From Promethearchaeota archaeon (GTDB lineage: Archaea; Asgardarchaeota; Lokiarchaeia; Sigynarchaeales; SOKP01): a stretch of 20,465 bases of DNA. Under the pieces are notes generated by a model. That model had not been told where the DNA came from. It made no database searches and saw nothing but the letters and a program-made list of their open reading frames with translations. Numbering within the stretch: the first letter of the stretch is position 1; each line of letters opens with the position of its first letter. This document shows positions 1 to 6,464 of the stretch, piece by piece. The DNA lies in NCBI GenBank assembly GCA_016839845.1, contig JAEOTL010000485.1, positions 1 through 20,465 on the forward strand, given 5' to 3'. Both the position numbers and the translations under genes were made by a program.

Positions 1-732
1 AAAATTAATTCCATAAACGGTGGCAACAGAACCAATGCTATTACAAGAGAGGCTAGTGCCGTTTTTCTTATAAAGGAAAATGATTTTTTAGAGATAGATC
101 AGATGATTAAAGACGTATTTAGGAAAATTAAAGTAGTATTTGAGGGTATTGAACCTTCCTTAGATATTACTTTCGAAAAATTGGAAAACACTAGTTTTAA
201 TGAAGTTTTTAAACAGAAAATACAAGATAATCTCCTTAATATTTTGTACACAATCCCTGATGGTCCTTTATCGATGCATCCTCAAATAAGAGATTTAGTC
301 TTCGCATCGTCTAATTTAGCGGTTATCAAAACTGAAGAGGAAAGAATTCAACTTAGATTAAGTCAAAGAAGTTTAAGTGAATACTTTAAAATTGTAATAT
401 GGGAAAAAGTTTTAGCTTTATTAAACTTAAGCGGATTAGGGATCGAAGCAATAATAGACAGTGATTATCCCGGCTGGACTCCTGATTTCAATTCGAAATT
501 ATTGAAGATAACTAAGGATGTGTATCAAGAATTATATGCGAAGAAAATTGAAGTGAAAGCTATCCATGCAGGTCTTGAATGTGGTATCTTAAAAGAGAAA
601 TTCCCTCAAATGGAAATGATATCTATTGGCCCAAAAAATATAGGGGCTCACTCACCCGATGAGCGAATATCAGTTCCTTCTGTTGAAAAGATATGGGAGT
701 TTGTGTTATCCTTACTTAATAAGCTAGCATAA
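1..732 (+). CDS. pepD: Aminoacyl-histidine dipeptidase (PepD-like, M20 peptidase), C-terminal part
   Basis: The reading frame is open from base 1 with no stop, and the protein reads IKINSINGG-like sequence before the first ATG at 103, so this is the 3' half of a gene cut by the window edge (243 residues left of about 480 usual for the family). PepD enzymes are metal-dependent cytosolic dipeptidases that cleave Xaa-His and other dipeptides. Seen directly: an INGGNRTNAI segment at the left edge, HAGLECG (metal-ligand glutamate region) encoded near 565-585, and IGAHSPDER with the conserved histidine at 649-651. These are hallmark C-terminal PepD/M20C motifs (family knowledge). The gene ends about 70 bases before the OST-like gene and no operon link is evident. 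It may supply amino acids from peptides taken up by an importer such as the one encoded later in the window (inference). Confidence 0.88.
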   Translation, partial: KINSINGGNRTNAITREASAVFLIKENDFLEIDQMIKDVFRKIKVVFEGIEPSLDITFEKLENTSFNEVFKQKIQDNLLNILYTIPDGPLSMHPQIRDLVFASSNLAVIKTEEERIQLRLSQRSLSEYFKIVIWEKVLALLNLSGLGIEAIIDSDYPGWTPDFNSKLLKITKDVYQELYAKKIEVKAIHAGLECGILKEKFPQMEMISIGPKNIGAHSPDERISVPSVEKIWEFVLSLLNKLA

Positions 733-804
733 AATATCGAAACACATTAAGAAGTATTTGAAAAAATTATTAAATTGTCATATATAATTCATTTATAGTT
801 AATT

Positions 805-1323
805 ATGCAAAAGCAACCAATAGCAAAGGAAAGGCCTAAAAAGGAAGAAGTAATCGGTTCTGAAACTGTTTTTGAAAAGATTAAAAAAGGGACTCCTTGG
901 GTATTTGGAAACGGGATAAGGAAACCAAAAATACATTTTCCAAAGCTAAAACTCCCAAGATTATCTCTTCCCATGCCTTCAAGATCTCTAGGGATAATAG
1001 GTATTTTTATAGTATTATTTGTTCTTCAGACAGGTGTAGCATATTTACTTGTAAGAGAGCCTCCCGCGTTAGGTGCTGATCAGCAAGGAGATCCTATTTT
1101 CATATTTGACAATATTCATGAAGCTTTTATAGTTGAAAGCATAGTAGCTTCAATTTTGATTATATTATGCTCAATAGGCTTCATATTTTTGTATCAAGCA
1201 TCAAAATATGTGTATAACCGAAAGATGGCAGTATATATTCTAGCAATTGGAGTAGTAACAATAATAATTACTTTTATCGCACTCCAATATATCATTGCGG
1301 TGAAATCAGGTCAAGCAATTTAG
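805..1323 (+). CDS. OST3/OST6 family (DC2/OSTC-like) oligosaccharyltransferase subunit homologue
   Basis: The 172-residue protein has a basic, proline-rich N-terminal region (about 1-60) followed by three predicted membrane helices (about 62-82, 108-130, 141-165). The pattern KLKLP, LPMPS, then helix 1, then REPPALG, a short loop, FIVES at the start of helix 2, and a positively charged link to helix 3 closely follows what I recall of human OSTC/DC2 (EPPSVG, YIMEG) and the C-terminal part of TUSC3/MAGT1 (GPP, FVAES). These are accessory subunits of the eukaryotic oligosaccharyltransferase that transfers N-glycans at the membrane. The thioredoxin domain of Ost3/Ost6 is absent, so the DC2 layout fits best. 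A role in archaeal N-glycosylation with the AglB/STT3 catalytic subunit is inferred; no such gene is in the window. The start is the first ATG, preceded by AT-rich TATA-like sequence. Confidence 0.72.
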   Translation: MQKQPIAKERPKKEEVIGSETVFEKIKKGTPWVFGNGIRKPKIHFPKLKLPRLSLPMPSRSLGIIGIFIVLFVLQTGVAYLLVREPPALGADQQGDPIFIFDNIHEAFIVESIVASILIILCSIGFIFLYQASKYVYNRKMAVYILAIGVVTIIITFIALQYIIAVKSGQAI

Positions 1324-1448
1324 GGTGGATAAGCAGAAAAAATCAACCTACCCAACATGTTTTTGCAGAAGTCTTCCCGTTTCATAAATCGGAGCAATAA
1401 TCAACCTTAATTTAATCTCATCATGTTTATCCAAAGGATCTACCAAAG

Positions 1449-1470
1449 GAAAAAAAAGAAAAAAATTTTA
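1449..1470 (-). terminator. U-tract terminator after gcvH
   Basis: Reading leftward past the gcvH stop at 1506, the minus strand carries two long T runs separated by a C, about 35-57 bases after the stop. Runs of T without a strong hairpin are typical archaeal intrinsic terminators. The assignment is by position and composition only. Confidence 0.5.
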
Positions 1471-1505
1471 AGAAATATATTCAAATTTGACGGTTATATG
1501 AATTT

Positions 1506-1898
1506 TTAACCAGTTAATGCTTTGTAAGCAGATTCGTCCAAAAGATTTCCTTTTTCAGCATCCCAACTTGAAGGTTCTATCTTAAAAAGCCATGCTCCAA
1601 AAGCATCTTCGTTAATCTTTTCTGGCTCATCCATTAAATCAGAATTAATCGCTGTAACGGTTCCAGATACAGGTGAGTAAATGTCACCTACAGCCTTACT
1701 GCTTTCAACAGTGCAATCAATAGGATCGCTTGTTGGTTCATCCCCATCCATTGAAACTTGTTCAAGAGTTGCTCCATCAAGACCCTCTACATCAACAAAA
1801 CTAATCTCTCCTAATTGCTCTGCTGCATATGGTGTAATCCCTACCTCTTTAGAGGCGTCATCAAACCATTGATGTGTTTTAGTAAACCATTTTGCCAT
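1506..1898 (-). CDS. gcvH: Glycine cleavage system H protein (lipoyl carrier)
   Basis: This 130-residue protein is the usual length for GcvH, the lipoylated carrier that shuttles the aminomethyl group between the P, T and L proteins of glycine cleavage. Visible family motifs are KTHQWF near the N-terminus (residues 7-12), GITPYAAEQLGEI (20-32), the lipoylation site VESSKAVGDIYSPVSG with K68, and NEDAFGAWLFKIEPS towards the end. Compared with typical GcvH, the stretch around residues 41-60, before the lipoyl hairpin, is about 10 residues longer and acidic. No gcvT, gcvP, lipoate ligase or lipoyl synthase lies nearby, so the gene stands alone. It is divergent from the MptE-like gene. The start ATG is the only good candidate, and no strong Shine-Dalgarno site is seen. 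Other lipoyl-carrier roles remain possible. Confidence 0.93.
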   Translation of the reverse strand: MAKWFTKTHQWFDDASKEVGITPYAAEQLGEISFVDVEGLDGATLEQVSMDGDEPTSDPIDCTVESSKAVGDIYSPVSGTVTAINSDLMDEPEKINEDAFGAWLFKIEPSSWDAEKGNLLDESAYKALTG

Positions 1899-2025
1899 TT
1901 TTATCTTACTCTTTGTAAATAATTTTATAGAGATGTAATTATTAAATTGAATTAAATTAGTATGTTTTAAATAATTAAGATAATAATTTAAAATTTTATT
2001 TAAGATCTAACATAATAAATGAAAA
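1899..2025. promoter_or_regulatory. Divergent promoter region between gcvH and the MptE-like gene
   Basis: These 127 bases separate two genes transcribed away from each other. They hold several TATA-like runs: on the minus strand ATTTAAAAC around 1964-1973 and TTTAATTCAATTTAAT around 1940-1956, and on the plus strand ATTTAAAATTTTATTTAAG around 1986-2004. The plus-strand box lies about 25-30 bases before the ATG at 2026, which fits a short leader. Which minus-strand box is used cannot be decided by eye. Confidence 0.4.
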
Positions 2026-2856
2026 ATGGAATCCACGTTAAAGGCTCAATTAAATAATTTCGATGAGTTTAAAGACTGGTATGCAAAAATCCGGAGTAGG
2101 TTTAAATTTAGTTATAAAAGAGATTGCGAAGCAAGGAATTATCTTGTTAAAATTTTGCTTTCAAAGTCACAAATATATGATCTAGAACAAATTTTGCTAT
2201 TATTTAAAAGAACCCTACATTCTAAGCCTAATATTTTAATATTCGGGTGTGGTCCCTCTCTTGAAAATACCGTAGAATATATTCTTAAACATAAAGGTCT
2301 AGCCTTTTTTAAGAATTTCATCAATATAGCAGCAGATGGTGCTGCTGTACTTTTAAAGGAGAAATCAATTCCGATTACTGCCATTTTTTCAGATTTAGAT
2401 GGTATAACTCAAGAAGAATTCAATTATACTCATTTTAACATTATACATGCTCACGGTGATAATATCGAGAAAATTAAAGTCTTTAAGGAGGATATTATTA
2501 AATTTGAAAAAATCATTGGTACAACCCAAGTTGAGCCTATAGAAAATGTTTTGAATCCAGGAGGATTTACAGATGGGGATAGAATTCTTTTCTTTCTCCA
2601 TAAATTAATTTATTCCTCTCAAAAAATATTCCTGATTGGGATGGATTTCAAAAATATTGTTGGGAAATATTCAAAATTAAGCATAATGCAAAATGAAGAG
2701 GCAAGTATAATTAAAAAAAAGAAACTCAAAATAGCGGTTGAGTTAATAGAATGGGTTAGCACAGGAATTGCGAATCAAATATTTGTGATTAATTCCGAGA
2801 AGGTATTTCATAAACTTAACTACTTACACTTAGATGAATTCGTGCAGAGTTGGTAA
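2026..2856 (+). CDS. mptE: MptE-like archaeal 6-hydroxymethyl-7,8-dihydropterin pyrophosphokinase (DUF115)
   Basis: The 276-residue protein carries the motif set of the archaeal MptE/DUF115 family: GCGPSL (74-79), AADGAA (102-107), SDLDG (122-126), HAHGDN (141-146), TTQ (166-168), GGFTDGDR (179-186) and GMDF (205-208) followed by a GKYSK segment. MptE transfers pyrophosphate from ATP to 6-hydroxymethyl-7,8-dihydropterin, an early step towards methanopterin- or folate-type C1 carriers; it replaces bacterial FolK in archaea. Acidic residues in the SDLDG and HAHGDN motifs are candidate metal and nucleotide ligands. The first about 65 residues precede the conserved core. The start is the ATG at 2026; the nearby ATG at 2019 is in another frame. 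The neighbour gcvH also belongs to C1 metabolism if it serves glycine cleavage. The gene converges with the RadA-like gene, leaving only two bases between them. Confidence 0.88.
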   Translation: MESTLKAQLNNFDEFKDWYAKIRSRFKFSYKRDCEARNYLVKILLSKSQIYDLEQILLLFKRTLHSKPNILIFGCGPSLENTVEYILKHKGLAFFKNFINIAADGAAVLLKEKSIPITAIFSDLDGITQEEFNYTHFNIIHAHGDNIEKIKVFKEDIIKFEKIIGTTQVEPIENVLNPGGFTDGDRILFFLHKLIYSSQKIFLIGMDFKNIVGKYSKLSIMQNEEASIIKKKKLKIAVELIEWVSTGIANQIFVINSEKVFHKLNYLHLDEFVQSW

Positions 2857-2858
2857 TA

Positions 2859-3677
2859 TTAATCGCTAATATCTTGAATTCCATCTTTAGTAATTGTATA
2901 TCTCTTTTTCATTTCAGTAAGTCCTAATGAGTTTACTAGTTGAATGAAATACTCATTCTTGCTTTTTTCATGTAAATACAAATACTCAGTAAAGAAGTGA
3001 TTTAAGAACTGATTTCCTACGGGGATCTCTTGAAGGACTGCTTTCCTCAAAAAATTAGAGGTTACTTGAGCTGTTCCAATAACAATTAATTTATAAGTTG
3101 TTATTAGTTTGTTTATTATTTTTAAAATGTTTAGAAATGTTTCTCTTGCTTTAATAAAAGAAATCTGGTCATTACTCAAATCAGATCTGAAATAGTTGTT
3201 TATTGTATCAATAATAAGTATGTTAACGTAGTTTTTATTAATATTTTTTTCAAAATTTTTTAGAGTGAGTAAAAGTGCTGTATTACTCATTATTTTTGAA
3301 ACTTGGATACTCTTAAGGAGACTCATGGTCTCAACATTAACACTTACAGATATTTCCTCAAGTCTTTCGGGACGAAAAGTATTCTCGGTATCAAAATAGA
3401 AAATAAATTTATCGTTTTTTACATCTAGAGTTCTGCTGAGATACTTGTAAGCATCAACACATAGTTGATGGCATATTTGGGTTTTACCTGTTGTGTTTGG
3501 ACCAAAAATTAAATATTTTTTACCAGAGATGAAGCCTCCCCCTAAAACTTCATTGAAATTATTTGATGTTAAAGGTAATACAATTTGATTTGTCCTAGAA
3601 TCTTGGATTTTACGTTTTATTTCCTCAGGAGCAAGAATTTGATGTTTTTTAAGTTTTAAAATTTCGTGAATACTCAT
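2859..3677 (-). CDS. RadA/Rad51-family recombinase paralogue lacking the N-terminal HhH domain
   Basis: The 272-residue protein is a RecA-superfamily ATPase. Visible features are LGGGFISG (45-52), a Walker A GPNTTGKT (59-66), the Rad51/RadA-specific FDTENTFRPERL (95-106), a Walker B ILIIDT (153-158), AQVTSNFL in the loop-2 region (203-210), PVGNQFLNHF, and a C-terminal end (LVNSLGL ... YTITKDGIQDI) that follows RadA's last strand. RadA is about 320-350 residues with an N-terminal helix-hairpin-helix domain; here only about 37 residues precede the core, so this is a RadA paralogue (RadB/RadC-like), not the main strand-exchange protein. It probably helps RadA in homologous recombination (inference). 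A clear TATA box lies just upstream. It converges with the MptE-like gene and is divergent from the TFE-beta-like gene. Confidence 0.85.
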   Translation of the reverse strand: MSIHEILKLKKHQILAPEEIKRKIQDSRTNQIVLPLTSNNFNEVLGGGFISGKKYLIFGPNTTGKTQICHQLCVDAYKYLSRTLDVKNDKFIFYFDTENTFRPERLEEISVSVNVETMSLLKSIQVSKIMSNTALLLTLKNFEKNINKNYVNILIIDTINNYFRSDLSNDQISFIKARETFLNILKIINKLITTYKLIVIGTAQVTSNFLRKAVLQEIPVGNQFLNHFFTEYLYLHEKSKNEYFIQLVNSLGLTEMKKRYTITKDGIQDISD

Positions 3678-3701
3678 CTATATGTAGTATTTAGGGAGAA
3701 T

Positions 3702-3717
3702 ATCTTTAAATATACTT
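3702..3717 (-). promoter_or_regulatory. TATA box for the RadA-paralogue gene
   Basis: The minus strand reads AAGTATATTTAAAGATA, close to the archaeal TATA consensus. Its centre lies about 32 bases before the ATG at 3677, predicting transcription start only a few bases before the start codon and so a nearly leaderless message. Confidence 0.5.
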
Positions 3718-3870
3718 GGTAAACAGGGAGAAAATAGATCAAATCCTATGAAGAGAGAATTATTTAAAAGCGTAAAATTAATTTAAAAATAAACATACAA
3801 TAAATATCATATTGCTTAGATTAATATCATCTTATCAAAAACTCGTACAAAAATAATACTATTCTTGATC

Positions 3871-4482
3871 ATGGCTAAAAAGAAAAAAGAGACTTGTCCC
3901 TATTGCGGAAAAAGCTTTGCTTATCTCTCACGTCATAAATGTAAGATAAAGGAACGTGTTGAGGGAACTTCAGATGAAAAATCTGATGTAGAACGAAGAA
4001 TTGAAAGGATAGAAGAAAAGAAGAAAGAATTCACTCGGACACTTCACAAGGATGAGAAGGTTGTCTTAGATATTATCGATAAGGAGAAGGAAATTTATTT
4101 CAATGATCTGTTAGTTCTAACTGATAAAAAATCTAATGACTTAGAGGAAGTTTTAGAATTTCTTGCATTACAATCAAAAATAATTATTGAAAGAGAGTTG
4201 GTTGAAGCTTCTTGGACGAAGAAAATCTCGTCAATCGAAGAATACGAGGTGAAGGTGAAAGATGCTGAAATCGATATGAAACAAGATGATTTCATATGGA
4301 ATATGTTTTCAAGGCAACCATGCTTCATCTGTCCATTTCGGAGTAAGTGTAATGACACTAACCTTGATCAATTCAACCCGCATTCATGTCCTTGGTTAAC
4401 AGAATGGATCGAAATTTCTTCAAAGGGTCAGGAATACAACATAAATTTTGAAGAAATTGTATCAAGGTTACAAGACATTTAA
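3871..4482 (+). CDS. TFE-beta / RPC34-like transcription factor with N-terminal zinc knuckle
   Basis: The 203-residue protein has three parts. First, a CCHC zinc knuckle at C9, C12, H22 and C24. Second, a charged helical linker (about 33-55) leading to a probable winged-helix region (about 57-112). Third, a C-terminal cluster C151, C154, C160, C173 (C-x2-C-x5-C-x12-C) followed by PWLTEWI. The last part closely resembles the [4Fe-4S] motif ending of human RPC39/RPC34 and archaeal TFE-beta, where I recall a C-x2-C-x5-C motif followed by MTEWLEF. TFE-beta pairs with TFE-alpha to help open promoter DNA on archaeal RNA polymerase. The N-terminal knuckle is not part of the TFE-beta I know. I prefer ATG 3871 over the in-frame TTG at 3865, which adds only two residues. 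The stop abuts the convergent rlmE stop with no gap. Confidence 0.65.
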   Translation: MAKKKKETCPYCGKSFAYLSRHKCKIKERVEGTSDEKSDVERRIERIEEKKKEFTRTLHKDEKVVLDIIDKEKEIYFNDLLVLTDKKSNDLEEVLEFLALQSKIIIERELVEASWTKKISSIEEYEVKVKDAEIDMKQDDFIWNMFSRQPCFICPFRSKCNDTNLDQFNPHSCPWLTEWIEISSKGQEYNINFEEIVSRLQDI

Positions 4483-5118
4483 TTACTTCTTTTGTAAACC
4501 AATTAGATATATCTCGTTACTTTTCTTCTTAGAAGATTTAGGCTTGAAAGTTCTTAATATTCGAAATTCAGATCTTATTTTTTTTAATAAGTCGTTAAAA
4601 TCATTTCCTTGAAATGCTTTCAATACTAGTGTACCTTTGTATTTTAAATGAATATTAGCAATTTCAAGAACTTTGAAACACAATTTTATCTGGTTTAATT
4701 GATCAGTAAATTTGTTTCCCGTTTTATTAATAGAAGCATCTGACAGAATTAGATCAATCCTATTTTGAAAGTATTCCTCAATTACCTTATGCACCTCAGG
4801 TTCAGTAAAATCTAGTTTAAGTAAATTAACATCCTCAATCGAACTTACCTTCTTTAGGTCAATTCCCATAATTTTATAATGATCTCGATGATAATATTGA
4901 TCCTGATATTTATTTAAATTTTCTAACGCAAGTTTCTTACTTACCTGGAGCCAAGAGCCTGGAGCGCAACCTAGATCCAAAATATAAAATGCTCTTTTGA
5001 AAATGTTAAATCTTTTTTGAATATCTAATAATTTATATGCTGATCTTGCTCTATATCCTTCCTTTCTCGCTTGTTGATAGTGACCGTCTTTCTTATGCTC
5101 TTTATGGCTATCTGGCAA
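4483..5118 (-). CDS. rlmE: RlmE/FtsJ-family 2'-O-ribose RNA methyltransferase
   Basis: The 211-residue protein is the normal length for RlmE (RrmJ), which methylates the 2'-O of a uridine in the large-subunit rRNA A-loop; eukaryotic relatives act on tRNA or rRNA. Visible are YRARSAYKL with catalytic K29, the SAM-binding DLGCAPGSW (48-56), LILSDAS with D127, LVLKAF with K167, and NEIYL with E202, giving the complete K-D-K-E tetrad. The reading starts at a TTG (5116-5118) that overlaps the end of trm1 by 11 bases, with a GAGGG Shine-Dalgarno-like site just upstream inside trm1. The two genes are therefore probably co-transcribed and translationally coupled. The extreme N-terminus is basic and histidine-rich, as in the family. 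The exact target nucleotide cannot be told from sequence. Confidence 0.92.
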   Translation of the reverse strand: MPDSHKEHKKDGHYQQARKEGYRARSAYKLLDIQKRFNIFKRAFYILDLGCAPGSWLQVSKKLALENLNKYQDQYYHRDHYKIMGIDLKKVSSIEDVNLLKLDFTEPEVHKVIEEYFQNRIDLILSDASINKTGNKFTDQLNQIKLCFKVLEIANIHLKYKGTLVLKAFQGNDFNDLLKKIRSEFRILRTFKPKSSKKKSNEIYLIGLQKK

Positions 5119-6358
5119 TATTACCCTCGGATTTAATAAATTGTAGTTCTAACAAAACCTTTTTAAGAGACTCGATGTCCATTTCAGTTTTAATTGACAA
5201 AAAGTCAAAATGTGTCCTTGAAACTTTAAATCCTTTCATTCTGATAGTCTCAATTATCGTATCCAATTTTGGGATGGTGGGGATTTTCAAAATTTTGCTT
5301 AATTTATGGATATTGTAGTAAGATATTGGCATACCTATTTCTGACTTATTGTAAGATAATATTTTTTCAATTTTCTTTTTATTATCATACTGACTCTTCT
5401 CATTTAAAGTAATCATCTCATCTACAAATTTCGTATTATGGATATTGCAAACCCATAAAGGTCCAGCATAATCCAAATTGTCATTGTTATCACAAGAAGG
5501 GCATTTCCTAGGCAGCTCCAAGATATTGTTTTCAATTGTTGTACGATACCCACATTTTTTACAATGAACGATATAACCATAAGCTTTAAAATACTGTGAA
5601 ATTCTTTTTTGATCTTTGAAAGTTAAACAAAAAACTCTTATAAAATGTGAGTTGTAAAATGTGAGAAGAGGAATTATACCCATTTTATTCACATTAGCAA
5701 TTTTTGAGATAAAACATATTAATATCCGAGCACCAATTTCCTTGCAATAGCTTGTATGTAATGGTTTTGACAAATATTTTCGGATGCACGCTTGTGGTTT
5801 GATTCCAAATAAAACAGCTGTATCAGTAGCGGTAACACATAAAAGTCCATTTTTTTGCTTAATCGCTTTAAAGGCAGCATCTAAATATAAGTTTGGAGTG
5901 CCAAAGGGATCAATTGAAATTACATTTGGTTTCTGGTGATTATTATCAACTTCCATAAAAGATGCATTCGCAATTTCTGATAATAAAAAGTTTGCATCTT
6001 TTCTAGACACAAGAATTTGTGCTGGATGTTTCTTACAATTGTTTAGTGATAAATTCTGATGAATAAGATCTAGGGCTGCTGGATTTATATCATTAATGTA
6101 TATTTTTTCAATATTTGAGCATTCTTTCAGCATTCGAATGGAGCTAACGCCTGAAGCGGCCATTGTATCGACTATTTTAAGCTGTTTTTTGTTATATAGG
6201 TCTTGAAAGGCAGTTATCGCTAAATTCGTGATATCCCTATTAATTTCCATTTTCGCATTATAAAAAACCGACATTGATTTTGAAGGGATGGAAACTTCAT
6301 CACTTCGATAAATATAGAACTCCGCTTTTCCTTCCCTTATTGTACTGAATTTAGTAAT
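5108..6358 (-). CDS. trm1: tRNA (guanine26-N2)-dimethyltransferase Trm1, apparently initiated at AUU
   Basis: Trm1 makes N2,N2-dimethylguanosine at tRNA position 26 using SAM. Numbered from ATG 6274, it shows VFYNAKMEINRD (3-14), SAM motif DTMAASGVSSIR (36-47), NDINPAA, DPFGTPNLYLDAA (122-134), TATDTAVL, a zinc site C238/C241/C258/C261, and a C-terminal VSRTHFDFLSIKT. The ATG start would remove the family's N-terminal strand. In the same frame the preceding 28 codons encode FSTIREGKAEFYIY and so on, matching archaeal Trm1 N-termini (EVTEGKAKILV in Pyrococcus, from memory). An in-frame TAG sits two codons before an ATT at 6356-6358, with GGAG eight bases upstream of that ATT, and no ATG, GTG or TTG lies between the TAG and ATG 6274. 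I therefore place the start at ATT (416 residues); ATA at 6338-6340 is an alternative. The gene overlaps rlmE downstream by 11 bases. Confidence 0.9.
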   Translation of the reverse strand: MTKFSTIREGKAEFYIYRSDEVSIPSKSMSVFYNAKMEINRDITNLAITAFQDLYNKKQLKIVDTMAASGVSSIRMLKECSNIEKIYINDINPAALDLIHQNLSLNNCKKHPAQILVSRKDANFLLSEIANASFMEVDNNHQKPNVISIDPFGTPNLYLDAAFKAIKQKNGLLCVTATDTAVLFGIKPQACIRKYLSKPLHTSYCKEIGARILICFISKIANVNKMGIIPLLTFYNSHFIRVFCLTFKDQKRISQYFKAYGYIVHCKKCGYRTTIENNILELPRKCPSCDNNDNLDYAGPLWVCNIHNTKFVDEMITLNEKSQYDNKKKIEKILSYNKSEIGMPISYYNIHKLSKILKIPTIPKLDTIIETIRMKGFKVSRTHFDFLSIKTEMDIESLKKVLLELQFIKSEGNIAR

Positions 6359-6366
6359 TTCCTATT

Positions 6367-6370
6367 CTCC
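6367..6370 (-). promoter_or_regulatory. Shine-Dalgarno GGAG supporting the AUU start of trm1
   Basis: On the minus strand a GGAG preceded by a run of A lies exactly eight bases before the ATT codon at 6356-6358. No ATG, GTG or TTG stands at a suitable spacing in the trm1 frame, so this site decides in favour of ATT as the initiation codon. Confidence 0.5.
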
Positions 6371-6464
6371 TTTTTTTCTTTTATGCTTGCAATTTAATAT
6401 AAAAATTATTCCACTCTTAGTGTTTTCACGTCAAGTTCCGATAGTTACTTGGTATTTTTAAAAT

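Noticed and set aside
1400..1440. ATGATGA on the minus strand, resembling the C box of a C/D-box guide RNA
   Set aside because: No CTGA D box follows at the right distance and no paired terminal stem is seen.
1681..1872. Plus-strand reading frame inside gcvH
   Set aside because: It is the antisense shadow of gcvH, with a Ser/Pro-rich composition and no family motifs.
3865..3870. TTG at 3865 as start of the TFE-beta-like gene
   Set aside because: An ATG two codons later gives the same protein without loss and is the more usual codon.
5037..5318. Plus-strand frame across the rlmE/trm1 junction
   Set aside because: It lies opposite two well-supported conserved genes and has no recognisable motif.
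6275..6464. trm1 start at ATG 6274 followed by a 190-base non-coding gap
   Set aside because: The 28 codons before that ATG encode conserved Trm1 sequence, so most of the supposed gap next to the ATG is coding.
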